From Halobacteriales archaeon QS_4_69_34 (GTDB lineage: Archaea > Halobacteriota > Halobacteria > Halobacteriales > Halococcaceae): 64,000 nucleotides of DNA. The number at the start of each line of letters is the position of its first letter. The first letter of the stretch is position 1. The notes beneath the pieces were generated by a model. That model saw only the letters and a list, made by a program, of their open reading frames with translations, ran no database searches and was not told the DNA's origin. Positions 8,223 through 17,871 of this stretch are shown piece by piece. Where the stretch lies: the NCBI GenBank assembly GCA_003021045.1, contig PXRN01000010.1, positions 62,001 to 126,000 on the forward strand, in the 5' to 3' direction. Both the position numbers and the translations under genes were made by a program.

Positions 8223-8800
8223 TCACCCGTCGCGGCTTCGGCCTCCCCGCGCTGCTCGCGGAGCCAGCCGTGCTTTCCGAGCCCCACCTGCTTTGCGGTG
8301 AGGCCGATCTTCGAGTCCCGGGGGTTGCGTTCGTCGATGCTCTTGGTGACGATCCGGGCGCGCACCGCGTCGCCCACCCCGAGAGTCTGGTTCGACTCCC
8401 GGGAGGCGAGCCGCTGGTTCTCCGCGTCGTGGGCGAGGTACTCGTCCGAGATCTGGGAGACGTGAAGCAGGCCGTCGACGGGCCCGATCCCGACGAACGC
8501 TCCGAAGTTGACGATCTCGACGACCTCGCCGTCGACGACCTCTTGCATGTGGGGGTCGAAGGTGACGGCGTCGAACTCGGCCTCGTAGTAGACCGAGCCC
8601 TCGTGGCCCCGGCGGCCCGGGAGCACCCGGCCCTCGCCGATGTCGTGAACGTCGACGACGCTGACGACGCTGCCCACCTCCTCGTCCATCTGTCCCTCGA
8701 GCTTGTCCTGGAGCAGCCCCTTGACCAGCCCGGCTGAGACGCTATCGAGCAGCGGTGGCGGCACCTCGACCGTGTCCGTGAGTGTGACTCGCTTGTACAT
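8219..8800 (-). CDS. rpo7: RNA polymerase subunit Rpo7 (RpoE1)
   Basis: A 193-residue subunit of the RNA polymerase stalk. The N-terminal tip domain begins [15 protein letters not shown]; the S1 RNA-binding domain follows from about residue 80 ([26 protein letters not shown]). It forms a dimer with Rpo4 that binds nascent RNA and helps initiation. The start overlaps the stop of the PIN-domain gene by a few bases (TAATG arrangement), and its own stop overlaps Spt4. Confidence 0.96.
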   Translation of the reverse strand: MYKRVTLTDTVEVPPPLLDSVSAGLVKGLLQDKLEGQMDEEVGSVVSVVDVHDIGEGRVLPGRRGHEGSVYYEAEFDAVTFDPHMQEVVDGEVVEIVNFGAFVGIGPVDGLLHVSQISDEYLAHDAENQRLASRESNQTLGVGDAVRARIVTKSIDERNPRDSKIGLTAKQVGLGKHGWLREQRGEAEAATGE

Positions 8801-9372
8801 TATGGATGTGTGAGTTCGAGCGTGTTCCGTCCCCGCAGGCCGATCACCGACACGCCCGCATCGAGCAGACACTCCCTGAGGGGACGATCGTTCGTGACGA
8901 CGACGACGCTGTCGCGGGCAGCGCCTGTGGCACCGGCGTGCCGGCGGGCCGACTCACCGGGGCCGCGCTCGCCGGAGCCGTGCCCGCCCGCGATCGGCTC
9001 GGCGAGCCCCTCGGCGGGGCCGCCGGCGCGTTCGCTACCGGGGTCGACGGGAGCCGCCGTGGCGTGCTCACCGGCGGGCTCGGCGGCTCGGTCGGTCGGG
9101 ACGCCGGTAGCGAGCTCGTAGACCGCACCGTCGGCGTGTCCTGCCTCGTGGTCGCGGACGCGACAGCGCTCGCGCGCGAGGTCCGCGCCGACGCTCGCCG
9201 CCGTCGCCTCCCGGCCGTTGCCGCTCGCGGCGAGCCGGTCGAGCTCATCGAGCACCGCCCGGGGTGTCACGAGCGCTCCGTCTTTCCCCAGCAGGCGGTC
9301 GAGCTCCTCGAACACCCGCACGTCGCACTCGACCGGCATCATCAGCGCGTTGGCGTCCATGACGACCCTCAT
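8800..9372 (-). CDS. PIN-domain protein (Fcf1/Utp24-like nuclease)
   Basis: A 190-residue PIN-domain protein located, as in other euryarchaea, between eIF2-gamma and Rpo7. The first acidic residue is in [11 protein letters not shown] (about 3-13), others in [11 protein letters not shown] and [14 protein letters not shown] proteins are metal-dependent ribonucleases, and this lineage is related to Fcf1/Utp24, which process pre-rRNA. Residues roughly 95-150 are a Gly/Ala/Glu-rich insertion that interrupts the domain and makes the protein longer than the roughly 130 residues I expect. The ATG overlaps the eIF2-gamma stop (ATGA). Confidence 0.88.
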   Translation of the reverse strand: MRVVMDANALMMPVECDVRVFEELDRLLGKDGALVTPRAVLDELDRLAASGNGREATAASVGADLARERCRVRDHEAGHADGAVYELATGVPTDRAAEPAGEHATAAPVDPGSERAGGPAEGLAEPIAGGHGSGERGPGESARRHAGATGAARDSVVVVTNDRPLRECLLDAGVSVIGLRGRNTLELTHP

Positions 9373-10595
9373 TCGGTGAGCGTTCCGACGCCGACGAGCC
9401 GCCAGCGCGTGCCGACCCGACGGTTGAGCGCGACGCCCGCGCCCGCGGCCGCACAGACGGGCCGCTTGAGCGCGACCTCGCACTCGTCCTCGCGCGCGCT
9501 CGTCACCGATCCCACGGTGGTGGCGGTCCCGACGGTCATCATCAGCGGTTCGCCCGTGGAGACTGCCTCGACCTCGCCCTCGCCGACGACCCGTTCGAGG
9601 AGTTCGACGTCCATCGTGAACGCCTCCCGCGTCGGCGGGAGCGTCCCCGGCGGGCCGGCGATCTGCCCGGCGAGCCCGTCGCCCTTGGCGAGGCTCGGGT
9701 CCAGACCCGTGCCCACGCCGAGCAGGCCGCCCGGCACGGCCGTCTCGACGCCGTGGCCGCCCACCTGGAGCGAGCGTATCTCGGTGGTGATGGGTCGCCA
9801 CTCGGTCCGACCGCCCTCCTCGACCTCGCGGCCCGGGCGGAGCTCGATCTCCTCGCCGACCGCCAACTGGCCGGCGACGAGGCTGCCCCCGAGCACGCCG
9901 CCCGCGAGTTCGTCCCACTCGGTGCCGGGGCGGTTGACGTCGAAGCTCCGTGCGACGTGCAGCCGGGTGTCGGCATCGGGATCGCGTTCGGGCGTCGGAA
10001 TTGCATCCTCGATGGCCGCGATCAGGAGGTCCAAGTTGACGTCCTGACCGGCGCTCACGGGGACGATCGGTGCCCCCTCCGCGACGGTGCCCTCGATGAA
10101 CGCCTGGATCTCCTCGTAGTTGCGCCGCGCGCGGTCGGCGTCGACGAGGTCGACCTTGTTCTGGGCGATCACCACGTTGTCGATACCGATGGAATCGAGC
10201 GCCATCAGGTGCTCTTGGGTCTGAGCTTGGGGCACCCGTTCGGTCGCCGAGACGACGAGCACCGCGCCGTCCATGATCGACGCCCCCGAGAGCATGGTCG
10301 CCATCAGCGTCTCGTGGCCCGGCGCGTCGACGAACGAGACGGTCCGCAGGGGCTCGCTCGCCGAGCCGTCCGGGCACTCCTCCTCGACGGTGTACCGTTC
10401 GGGCTCCTCGAGACCTGTACACTCCCGGAACGTCGCGTCGGCGTAGCCCAGTCGGATGGAGATGCCCCGCTTCATCTCCTCGGAGTGCTGGTCGGTCCAC
10501 GAGCCGCTCAGCGCCCGGACCAGTGTGGTCTTGCCGTGGTCGACGTGGCCGACCAGCCCGATGTTCACCTCCGGTTGTCGGTGGTTTCCTGCCAT
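9369..10595 (-). CDS. eif2g: Translation initiation factor aIF2 subunit gamma
   Basis: A 408-residue GTPase that delivers initiator Met-tRNA to the 30S subunit. GTP motifs: GHVDHGKTT (about 16-24), DAPGHE (about 94-99), NKVD (about 147-150). Domains II and III follow, with [20 protein letters not shown] as a recognisable stretch. I chose ATG 10595 ([20 protein letters not shown]); a longer frame to 10802 has no conserved residues. It is the first gene of the operon running to Kae1-Bud32; a GTTTATG box at about 10632-10638 may be the promoter, implying a short leader. Confidence 0.97.
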   Translation of the reverse strand: MAGNHRQPEVNIGLVGHVDHGKTTLVRALSGSWTDQHSEEMKRGISIRLGYADATFRECTGLEEPERYTVEEECPDGSASEPLRTVSFVDAPGHETLMATMLSGASIMDGAVLVVSATERVPQAQTQEHLMALDSIGIDNVVIAQNKVDLVDADRARRNYEEIQAFIEGTVAEGAPIVPVSAGQDVNLDLLIAAIEDAIPTPERDPDADTRLHVARSFDVNRPGTEWDELAGGVLGGSLVAGQLAVGEEIELRPGREVEEGGRTEWRPITTEIRSLQVGGHGVETAVPGGLLGVGTGLDPSLAKGDGLAGQIAGPPGTLPPTREAFTMDVELLERVVGEGEVEAVSTGEPLMMTVGTATTVGSVTSAREDECEVALKRPVCAAAGAGVALNRRVGTRWRLVGVGTLTE

Positions 10596-10671
10596 GTCGG
10601 AAGTAATGTGCCTAGTCTCGCCGCGAGGCACGCATAAACCTGCTGTTCCTCGTCCGAGGCTCGCCGGTCCC

Positions 10672-10701
10672 CGGTCGGAGTGGCCCGGGCCACTCAGACC
10701 G
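10672..10701. repeat. 30-bp near-perfect palindrome
   Basis: Two 15-bp arms meet at CCC/GGG with 14 of 15 positions complementary; the central 16 bp AGTGGCCCGGGCCACT is a perfect palindrome. It lies in the 271-bp divergent region between aIF2-gamma and the HAD hydrolase, about 77 bp upstream of the former's start. It could be an operator or a stable hairpin in an RNA. Confidence 0.6.
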
Positions 10702-10866
10702 TGTGCGACCCGCTTGGACTCCCCGACGAAGCCCTCGCAGCCGGAGGGTCCGTCCGGTGAGGAGGGGATGGTTCGGTGGTCGCGTGGCCCATGCCTTCGC
10801 ACGGCGGCCCGCGACCGCTCGCGCGAGCGCCCAAAGGGTTAGTACTACCCGGCTGGTGAAAGGGAC

Positions 10867-11550
10867 ATGGCCTTCGACCCCGAATGCGTCTCCACGGTGA
10901 CGTTCGACTCCTACAGCACCATCGTCGACGTCGACGCCGTCGAGGCGGCGCTCGCCGAGCGGGTCCCCGATCCCGAGGCCGTCTCGACGCTCTGGCGGGA
11001 GCGCTCGCTCGCGTACACCTTCGTGGCGAACGCCATCGACGCCTACCAACCCTTCTACGCGATGAACCGCGACGCCCTCGAACACGCACTCGCGGCCCAC
11101 GGCGTCGACCTCCCCGAAGCCGAGCGCGAGGCGATCCTCGAAACCTACCACGATCTCAATGTCTTCGAGGACGTCCGCGCGGGCATCGAACGCCTCCACG
11201 ACGGCGGGTACCCGTGCTATATCGTCTCCAACGGCAACCCGGAGATGCTCGACTCGATGGTCGACGGGGCGGCGATCGACGACCTCCTGGAGGACACCGT
11301 GAGCGCCGACGAGATAGGGACTTTCAAACCCGACGCCGCGCTCTACCGCCACGCCGCCGCCCGCACCGGGACGCCGATCGAGGAGATCGCCCACGTTTCG
11401 GCGGGCTGGTTCGACGTTCTGGGGGCGATCCACGCCGGGATGCAGGGCGTGTGGGTCGATCGGAAGGGGCGGCCGTGGGACGCCTTCGGCGACAAGCCCA
11501 CACTCGTGATCGAGGACTTCTTCGAGCTGGCCGACGCGCTCGGGGTCTGA
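10867..11550 (+). CDS. HAD-superfamily hydrolase (haloacid dehalogenase type II-like)
   Basis: A 227-residue HAD hydrolase. The nucleophile motif is VTFDSYSTIVD with Asp14; motif II is IVSNGNPEML, motif III the Lys in GTFKPDAALYRHAA, and motif IV HVSAGWFDVLGAIHAGM. The alpha-helical cap lies at about 20-95. The sequence resembles type II (S)-2-haloacid dehalogenases, but substrate cannot be read from sequence. It is a single gene, divergent from the aIF2-gamma operon, and TTAGTACTA about 27 bp upstream could be its TATA box. Cytosolic. Confidence 0.88.
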   Translation: MAFDPECVSTVTFDSYSTIVDVDAVEAALAERVPDPEAVSTLWRERSLAYTFVANAIDAYQPFYAMNRDALEHALAAHGVDLPEAEREAILETYHDLNVFEDVRAGIERLHDGGYPCYIVSNGNPEMLDSMVDGAAIDDLLEDTVSADEIGTFKPDAALYRHAAARTGTPIEEIAHVSAGWFDVLGAIHAGMQGVWVDRKGRPWDAFGDKPTLVIEDFFELADALGV

Positions 11551-11721
11551 TACCATCGGTCAGATGCCCGTCGGCACACGACGAGCGGACCGACGGATAG
11601 AGACCGGGGGGCCGTGAACCGTCTCGCAACGCCCCCGACCGATAGGACGAGCCGCCGGGACGGGACCGGGTCGACCCACCACGAGCGCGACGCTTTTCTC
11701 CCCTGCATTCCTCTCTTCCCC

Positions 11722-12690
11722 ATGCGGGAGTTCGCGTTCGAGCTGACGCTGTGTGCCCACGTGGAGGCCGGCTTCGAGGGGATCGTGGGCCGTCAGCTCG
11801 GCGCGGGCGTCCGCGGGAGCCGGATCGTCGACGTCGCCTGTATCGAGCCCGGGCCCGCGTTCGACGCCCGGAGGGCGCTGACGCCCGCGACGATCCCCGA
11901 CCGGGCCATCGAGAGCCGGGTCGGCGCGGGCACGGCGCGCTACTGGAAGGACGCCTTCGACTGCTCGCCCGAGCGGGCGCGCGCCGTCACGGAGCGCGCC
12001 CTCGAGGTGGGCTTCTTCGAGCGCGAACGCCGCGGCGGGCGCGAGTACGTCCGCCAGACCGCGCGCTATCCCGGCGAGTGGTTCGGTCCCATCACGGGAA
12101 TCGAGAACAAGCCCGACCTCGGGCGGCCGGGCGAGCTCGAGACCCAGCTCCGGACGGACGCGAGTCTCGGCCTGTTCGATCGGGTCGTCCTCGCCACGAC
12201 CTCGCACGTGACGGGCGCACACCTGAATCGGATCCCCGAGGCGGTGGGGATCTGGCGTTTCGATCCCGGGAGCGGCGAGCGGGCGGTGCTCCGGGAGCCG
12301 ACGCCGCTCGCGCCCACGGAGCCGGGCGTCGAGCTCCTCGACCGCGCGCCCGGGCGCACCGACGTCCGCGTGGCGAGCGCAGCGGAGAAAGCGCGTGCGC
12401 GCCGCCGGCTGGCCGAGCGCGCCTACGGGAAGGGCTGGCGGACCTACGACATGCCGGCATGTGCCGAAGCCGAGGCCGCCGAGATGGACGGCGCGCGCGG
12501 GCTGCCGTGCTGTCGGTGGAAGGGCCGACTCGTCGACGCGGCCAGCGAGTGCGGTCCGGAGTGTGCAGGCCACGACCCCGCTATGGCCCCCGGGATCGAC
12601 CACGACGCCGAGCGCGAACGACGGACGCCGTGGCGGCGCGCTCCCGAGGGCCGACGGCGCCGGCAGGCCGGGCTCGAACACTTCTCGTAG
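11722..12690 (+). CDS. DUF5787-like protein, putative PD-(D/E)XK nuclease with Cys cluster
   Basis: A 322-residue haloarchaeal protein I recall as DUF5787. It starts MREFAFELTLCAHVEAGFEG. The central part reads WFGPITGIENKPDL (E128, K130), then LETQLRTDASLGLFDRVVLA, a layout like the ExK catalytic strand followed by a Gln-bearing helix in PD-(D/E)XK nucleases. The C-terminal third has Cys at about 247, 263, 264, 277 and 281, enough for a metal or Fe-S site, and a basic tail. Nuclease function is inference. ATG 11722 is chosen; the longer frame from 11614 reads through an untranslated-looking stretch. Confidence 0.78.
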   Translation: MREFAFELTLCAHVEAGFEGIVGRQLGAGVRGSRIVDVACIEPGPAFDARRALTPATIPDRAIESRVGAGTARYWKDAFDCSPERARAVTERALEVGFFERERRGGREYVRQTARYPGEWFGPITGIENKPDLGRPGELETQLRTDASLGLFDRVVLATTSHVTGAHLNRIPEAVGIWRFDPGSGERAVLREPTPLAPTEPGVELLDRAPGRTDVRVASAAEKARARRRLAERAYGKGWRTYDMPACAEAEAAEMDGARGLPCCRWKGRLVDAASECGPECAGHDPAMAPGIDHDAERERRTPWRRAPEGRRRRQAGLEHFS

Positions 12691-12724
12691 TCCGCCCACC
12701 GCAGTCCGGCAGGGCGATCGTCGC

Positions 12725-13456
12725 CTACTCGTCCCGACCCAGCAGGGTCACGAGCGCGAACGCGAGCGCCAGCACCGCGACGAGCACCGCGAGCGCGCCG
12801 AGGAAGCCGAGATCCGGCCCCGAGTTCGTGTTCGGCCCCTGTACGTCCGCTGGCCCGTCGTCCCCCTCGGCTCCGCCGCCCGCGGTGGCCGTCCGCAGGT
12901 CGGCGTCCGGGGGCACCGTCTCGCCGCCGCTGACCGCGACCGAGAGCGTATAGGAGCCCGCGCTCCCGTCGTCGGCCCGAACGAGCAGGTAGTAGGTCCC
13001 GGTCCCGTTCGCGGTGGCGGCGAGCCGGAGGGGCGACCCGCTCTCGGCGAACCCCCGGTCGACGACGCCGCTGCCCGGCGCGAACAGGTAGACGGGTAGC
13101 GGCGAGCCGTTCGCGGCGACCGTCGCCGTCACCGCCTGCCCCTCGCGCAGGACCCCGAAGGCGTACCAGTCGTCGTCGCCCGGTTCGGCCCGTCCCGTCA
13201 CCTCCCTGCCGGTGGCGATCCGGGTCGCGTTCGCCGGGTCGTCGTTGGGCTCGGCTTCCCCGCCCGACTGTGCCACCGCTGCCACGTCCGCTGCCCCGCT
13301 GGGGTACGTCGCCGCGTCAGGCTCCCCCGCTCCCGGCTCCGTCGCGGTCGCCCCCGCGGTCCAGACTGATCCGACTGCGAGTGCGGAGCCCGCGATCACG
13401 AGTACGAGGGCACACGCACGGACGGCGGTCCACCCGGCCGGCGTCGTTTCGTTCAC
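12725..13456 (-). CDS. Secreted PPC-domain protein with C-terminal membrane anchor
   Basis: A 243-residue exported protein. Residues about 10-35 form a hydrophobic signal segment ([18 protein letters not shown]). Residues about 65-165 match the bacterial pre-peptidase C-terminal (PPC) beta-sandwich pattern: [42 protein letters not shown]. After a Gly/Asp-rich spacer comes a C-terminal transmembrane helix ([20 protein letters not shown]) and LLGRDE. It is probably displayed on the cell surface. I use GTG at 13456 because the extra N-terminus from ATG 13555 is Arg-rich and precedes the signal. Convergent with the DUF5787-like gene. Confidence 0.8.
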   Translation of the reverse strand: MNETTPAGWTAVRACALVLVIAGSALAVGSVWTAGATATEPGAGEPDAATYPSGAADVAAVAQSGGEAEPNDDPANATRIATGREVTGRAEPGDDDWYAFGVLREGQAVTATVAANGSPLPVYLFAPGSGVVDRGFAESGSPLRLAATANGTGTYYLLVRADDGSAGSYTLSVAVSGGETVPPDADLRTATAGGGAEGDDGPADVQGPNTNSGPDLGFLGALAVLVAVLALAFALVTLLGRDE

Positions 13457-13642
13457 GCCGTGTTCGGCTCGTCGGGCCGTCTTAGGCCTTTCCTCCCGGC
13501 CTCGAAGGCCACCCGTCGCGGGCCACTCATAAACCGTCGCGGGAGACGGTCGCACATCTCACGAGGGAGCTCGCATCGTCCAGCTCGGGCGGGCGGGTAC
13601 CGATGGGCTTATGTAGAATCGCAATCAACGCGGAGACTGACC

Positions 13643-15373
13643 ATGGCTCAGCAGATGGGCAACCAGCCCCTGATCGTCCTCTCCGACGACAGTCAACGCA
13701 CCCAGGGACGGGACGCACAGTCGATGAACATCACCGCCGGCGAGGCCGTCGCGGAAGCGGTACGGACGACACTCGGCCCGAAAGGGATGGACAAGATGCT
13801 CGTCGATTCCGGCGGGAGCGTCGTCGTCACCAACGACGGCGTGACCATCCTCTCGGAGATGGACATCGAGCACCCGGCGGCGAACATGATCGTCGAGGTC
13901 GCCGAAACCCAAGAGGACGAGGTCGGCGACGGCACCACCACGGCGGTGGTGATCGCCGGCGAGCTGCTCAAGGAGGCCGAGGACCTCCTCGAACAGGACA
14001 TCCACGCCACGACGCTCGCGCAGGGCTACCGCCAGGCCGCCGAGCGCGCCAAGGAGATCTTAGCGGAGATCGCCATCGACGCCGACGCCGAGGACACCGA
14101 AATCCTAGAGCGGATCGCCGCGACGGCGATGACGGGCAAGGGAGCCGAGAGCGCGAAAGGCCAGCTCGCCGAGCTCGTCGTCGCCGCCATTCAAGCCGTG
14201 GCCGACGAGGAGGGCATCGACGCGGACAACGTCACGATCGAGAAGGTCGTCGGCGGTTCGATTGACGAGTCCGAGCTCGTCGAGGGCGTCATCGTCGACA
14301 AGGAGCGCGTCCACGACAACATGCCCTACTTCGCCGAGGACGCGAACGTCGCCGTCCTCGACACCGCACTGGAGGTGCGCGAGACCGAGATCGACGCCGA
14401 AGTGAACGTCACCGATCCCGACCAGCTCCAGCAGTTCCTCGACGAGGAGGAACGCCAGCTCCAGGAGATGGTCGATCAGCTGGTCGAGGTCGGCGCGGAC
14501 GTCGTCTTCTGTGGCGACGGCATCGACGACATGGCCCAGCACTACCTCGCCGAAGAGGGGATCATGGCCGTGCGCCGCGCGAAGTCGAGCGACCTGACTC
14601 GACTCGCACGCGCGACCGGCGCGCGGGTCGTTTCCAACCTCGACGACGTCACCGCCGAGGATCTGGGCTTCGCCGGGAGCGTCGCCGAGCGCGACATCGG
14701 CGGCGACAAGCGCATCTTCGTCGAGGACGTCGAGGACGCCAAGGCCGTGACCCTGATCCTGCGCGGGGGCACCGAGCACGTCGTCGACGAGATCGAGCGC
14801 GCCGTCGAGGACTCGCTGGGCGTCGTTCGCGTGACCGCCGAGGATGGACAGGTCCTGCCCGGCGGCGGCGCACCCGAGACCGCGCTCTCGCTCGGACTCC
14901 GGGACCACGCCGACAGCGTGGGCGGGCGCGAGCAGCTCGCCGTCGAGGCGTTCGCGGACGCCATCGACGTCGTCCCGCGCACGCTCGCAGAGAACGCCGG
15001 CCTCGACCCGATCGACTCGCTCGTCGACCTGCGCTCGCGCCACGACGGCGGGGACTCCAGTACGGGACTGGACGCCTACACCGGCGACATCGTCGATATG
15101 GACGAAGAGGTCGTCGAGCCCCTCCGCGTGAAGACCCAGGCGATCGAGTCCGCGACGGAGGCGGCCGTGATGATACTCCGGATCGACGACGTGATCGCCG
15201 CGGGCGACCTGAAGGGCGGCCAGACCGACGACGATGACGACGGCGGTCCGCCCGCCGGCGGCCCGCCCGGCGGCGGCATGGGCGGCATGGGTGGCGGCAT
15301 GGGCGGCATGGGCGGTATGGGTGGCGGCATGGGCGGCATGGGCGGTATGGGTGGCATGGGCGGCATGATGTAG
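13643..15373 (+). CDS. ths: Thermosome subunit (group II chaperonin)
   Basis: A 576-residue chaperonin subunit that folds proteins in a double-ring complex. Signatures: [17 protein letters not shown] (about 38-54), [15 protein letters not shown] (about 94-108), and VLPGGGAPE near residue 410. The last 45 residues are Gly/Met repeats (GGMGGMGG), typical of haloarchaeal CCT proteins and forming disordered tails in the cavity. ATG 13643 is preceded by GGGCTTATG at about 13603-13611, a plausible promoter element. The flanking genes are unrelated, so it is probably monocistronic. Confidence 0.97.
   Translation: MAQQMGNQPLIVLSDDSQRTQGRDAQSMNITAGEAVAEAVRTTLGPKGMDKMLVDSGGSVVVTNDGVTILSEMDIEHPAANMIVEVAETQEDEVGDGTTTAVVIAGELLKEAEDLLEQDIHATTLAQGYRQAAERAKEILAEIAIDADAEDTEILERIAATAMTGKGAESAKGQLAELVVAAIQAVADEEGIDADNVTIEKVVGGSIDESELVEGVIVDKERVHDNMPYFAEDANVAVLDTALEVRETEIDAEVNVTDPDQLQQFLDEEERQLQEMVDQLVEVGADVVFCGDGIDDMAQHYLAEEGIMAVRRAKSSDLTRLARATGARVVSNLDDVTAEDLGFAGSVAERDIGGDKRIFVEDVEDAKAVTLILRGGTEHVVDEIERAVEDSLGVVRVTAEDGQVLPGGGAPETALSLGLRDHADSVGGREQLAVEAFADAIDVVPRTLAENAGLDPIDSLVDLRSRHDGGDSSTGLDAYTGDIVDMDEEVVEPLRVKTQAIESATEAAVMILRIDDVIAAGDLKGGQTDDDDDGGPPAGGPPGGGMGGMGGGMGGMGGMGGGMGGMGGMGGMGGMM
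15271..15370 (+). repeat. GGC-GGC-ATG tandem repeat (thermosome tail)
   Basis: Imperfect 9- to 12-bp units encoding GGM/GGMGGM at the thermosome C-terminus. Repeat number probably varies between strains. Confidence 0.8.
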
Positions 15374-15515
15374 GCCCAGCAGGACGAGGAGGCCCCCGTC
15401 GCTTCGCTGCCGCTCGCTACGACGACCGCTCCACGCCGCGATCGCGTTACGAGTTGCTTGCCGGCGACGCACAGTTTATGATGGTAGCACCCATCCTTTT
15501 ACCCGGTAGCCCCGA

Positions 15516-15857
15516 ATGTCCGGTGTGCTACGAGGTCGACTGGAGCGTGACCCCGAGTACCTGCTGTTGGTCGTCACACTCGTGCTCGTCTGGGGCGTGT
15601 TCGACGGAACCTCGACGCTCGCGGCCGCATCGGTCGCCGGCCTTCGCTTCGAGGCGAATCCGCTCGTCCGGACGTTTCTCGCCGCACCGCTGATGGCGCT
15701 CGCACTGAAGATCGGCGTCGCGCTGCTTGCGGGCGGGCTCGCGCTGCTCGGCGAGCGCTTCGTTCGCACCGTCCCCGGGTGGCGGGCGTGGTTCGGCGGA
15801 CTGATCGGCGTCGGTCTCGGCGTTACCGTCACGAACCTGTTCGTCGCGTTCGCGTAG
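15516..15857 (+). CDS. Three-helix membrane protein (DUF5658-like)
   Basis: A 113-residue integral membrane protein. Hydrophobic stretches lie at about 14-38 (YLLLVVTLVLVWGVFDGTST), 52-80 and 88-112, with EANPLVRTFLA between the first two. The pattern GVFDGTST plus EANP resembles the DUF5658 family, which has no assigned function; this match is from memory. It is convergent with the Lrp-type regulator, with only 2 bp between the stops. T/A boxes at 15475-15480 and 15496-15502 are possible promoter elements, neither at ideal spacing. Confidence 0.65.
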   Translation: MSGVLRGRLERDPEYLLLVVTLVLVWGVFDGTSTLAAASVAGLRFEANPLVRTFLAAPLMALALKIGVALLAGGLALLGERFVRTVPGWRAWFGGLIGVGLGVTVTNLFVAFA

Positions 15858-15859
15858 CC

Positions 15860-16324
15860 TCACCCCTCTCCGGGAACCGGAAGCTCGAACTGCTCGTGTT
15901 CGGTGACGGCGTTGAGTACCACGCTGGTGTTGGATTCGAGGATGTCCGGGTCGTTCAGTACGGCCTTGATCTCGTCGTTCATGTCGTCGGTGTCGGTGAA
16001 CTTCCCGATCGCCACCACGTCGTACTCGCCGGTGACCTCGTAGACCGAGATCATCTGCTCGTGCTCGCGCAGCCGGTCGGTGATCCCGGGGAGCGCGCCG
16101 CCGTCGACGTTGAGCTGGACGACGGCGGTCACGTCGTAGCCCAGCGCGTCGTAGTCGACGACCGGCGCGTACCCCCTGATGACCCCCGACGCTTCGAGGT
16201 CGTTGAGGTGGTTCGAGACCGTCGTGACCGAGACGTCGAGCTCGTCGGCGAGGCTGCGCAGACTCGCCCGCCCGTCGCCCAACAGCGCGTTCACGAGCTC
16301 CGTGTCGAGGTTTTCGTACGTCAC
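15860..16324 (-). CDS. lrp: Lrp/AsnC family transcriptional regulator
   Basis: A 154-residue regulator with an N-terminal winged helix-turn-helix ([21 protein letters not shown], about 20-40) and a C-terminal RAM effector-binding domain (about 65-145, with [14 protein letters not shown]). Lrp proteins act as dimers or octamers and sense amino acids. It is divergent from glnA with 127 bp between starts; an Lrp gene beside glnA is known in halobacteria and suggests control of glutamine synthesis. GTG 16324 is supported by a T-rich box at 16349-16355. The GTG is the first codon of a leaderless message. Confidence 0.93.
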   Translation of the reverse strand: MTYENLDTELVNALLGDGRASLRSLADELDVSVTTVSNHLNDLEASGVIRGYAPVVDYDALGYDVTAVVQLNVDGGALPGITDRLREHEQMISVYEVTGEYDVVAIGKFTDTDDMNDEIKAVLNDPDILESNTSVVLNAVTEHEQFELPVPGEG

Positions 16325-16348
16325 GACACGCCCTACCCCGTCGCGGGG

Positions 16349-16355
16349 GTAAAAA
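16349..16355 (-). promoter_or_regulatory. TATA box of lrp
   Basis: TTTTTAC-type box on the minus strand within an A/T-rich stretch (16351-16360), about 28 bp before the GTG at 16324. The same 127-bp region carries the glnA promoter (GTTTTAGTAC at about 16409-16418). Confidence 0.5.
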
Positions 16356-16451
16356 ATTTACGAACATCCAGTTCCAGCGCGAGAGGGAAGATTTGCACGG
16401 AAGGGTAGCGTTTTAGTACCCGAAGGTGTCGAGATAGGACGGGCGAGACCC

Positions 16452-17822
16452 ATGACACGCGAACCTGCGACCGGCGGCGGACTGACCGACGCACAGGAGA
16501 ACGTCCTCGACGAGATCGATCGTGAGGGCGTCGACTTCCTCCGACTCCAGTTCACGGACATCCTCGGTACGGTGAAAAACGTCTCCATCCCGGCCGAGCA
16601 GGCCGGGAAGGCCTTCGAGGAGGGGATCTACTTCGACGGCTCCTCGATCGAGGGGTTCGTCCGCATCCAGGAAAGCGACATGCGGCTCACGCCCGACCCG
16701 AGCACGTTCGCCGTCCTCCCGTGGCGTCAGCGCGAGGCGGGGGCGTCGGCGCGGATGATCTGTGACGTGATCGATACGTCGACGGGCGAGCCCTTCGCGG
16801 GCGACCCGCGCCACATCCTGAAGGAGGTGCTCGGACGCGCCCACGAGATGGGCTATACGGTCAACGCCGCCCCCGAGCCGGAGTTCTTCCTGTTCGAGGA
16901 GGACGAGGACGGGCGGGCCACGACGACGACGGGCGACGCGGGCGGGTACTTCGACCTCGCGCCCAAGGACCTCGCCAGCGACGTCCGCCGGGACATCATC
17001 TACGGGCTCGAGGAGATGGGCTTCGAGATCGAGGCCAGCCACCACGAGGTCGCCCGGGGCCAACACGAGATCAACTTCGAGTACGACGACGCGCTCTCGA
17101 CGGCGGACAACGTCGGCACCTTTCGGACGGTGGTCCGGGCGATCGCCGCCCAGCACGGCCTCCACGCGACGTTCATGCCCAAGCCGATCGCCCGCATCAA
17201 CGGCTCGGGGATGCACACCCACCTCTCTTTGTTCACCGAGGACGGCGAGAACGCCTTCCACGACGGCGGCGACGAGTTCGACCTGAGCGGCGAGGCGAAG
17301 TCCTTTCTCGCGGGCGTGCTCGATCACGCCCCGGCGATCACGGCGGTCTGCAACCCCATCGTGAACAGCTACAAGCGCCTCGTGCCGGGCTACGAGGCCC
17401 CCGTCTACGTCGCGTGGTCGGATCGGAACCGCTCGGCGCTCGTCAGGAAACCCGCCGCACGCGTCGCGGCGTCCTCGCGGATCGAGCTGCGCTCGCCCGA
17501 TCCCTCCTCGAACCCCTATCTCGCCTTCGCCGTCATGATCCAGGCCGGCCTCGACGGCATCGAGCGCGACCTCGACGCGCCCGATCCCGTGCGGGAGAAC
17601 ATCTACGAGTTCGACGAGGACAAGCGCGAGGAGTACGGCATCGAGACCCTCCCGGAGACGCTCAGCGACGCCGTCGACGCCCTCGAAGTCGACGACGCCA
17701 TCACGGACGCGCTCGGGAGCCACGTCAGCGAGAAGTTCGTCGAGGCCAAGCGCGCGGAGGTCGCCGACTACCGGACGTCGGTCAGCGAGTGGGAGAAAGA
17801 GCGCTACCTCGAGACCTTCTAG
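16452..17822 (+). CDS. glnA: Glutamine synthetase, type I
   Basis: A 456-residue class I glutamine synthetase that makes glutamine from glutamate, ammonia and ATP. Visible signatures: [17 protein letters not shown] (about 62-78), the metal-ligand stretch APEPEFFLF (about 140-148), [20 protein letters not shown] (about 236-255) and [17 protein letters not shown] (about 300-316). There is no sign of the adenylylation loop of GSI-beta enzymes. The divergent Lrp-type gene probably regulates it. GTTTTAGTAC at 16409-16418 suggests a transcript with a leader of about 10-15 nt. Confidence 0.97.
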   Translation: MTREPATGGGLTDAQENVLDEIDREGVDFLRLQFTDILGTVKNVSIPAEQAGKAFEEGIYFDGSSIEGFVRIQESDMRLTPDPSTFAVLPWRQREAGASARMICDVIDTSTGEPFAGDPRHILKEVLGRAHEMGYTVNAAPEPEFFLFEEDEDGRATTTTGDAGGYFDLAPKDLASDVRRDIIYGLEEMGFEIEASHHEVARGQHEINFEYDDALSTADNVGTFRTVVRAIAAQHGLHATFMPKPIARINGSGMHTHLSLFTEDGENAFHDGGDEFDLSGEAKSFLAGVLDHAPAITAVCNPIVNSYKRLVPGYEAPVYVAWSDRNRSALVRKPAARVAASSRIELRSPDPSSNPYLAFAVMIQAGLDGIERDLDAPDPVRENIYEFDEDKREEYGIETLPETLSDAVDALEVDDAITDALGSHVSEKFVEAKRAEVADYRTSVSEWEKERYLETF

Positions 17823-17871
17823 CTCCGCGGGCGTCGAAAAGCGGAGCGAGACGAGAGGGCGAGACGGGCGC

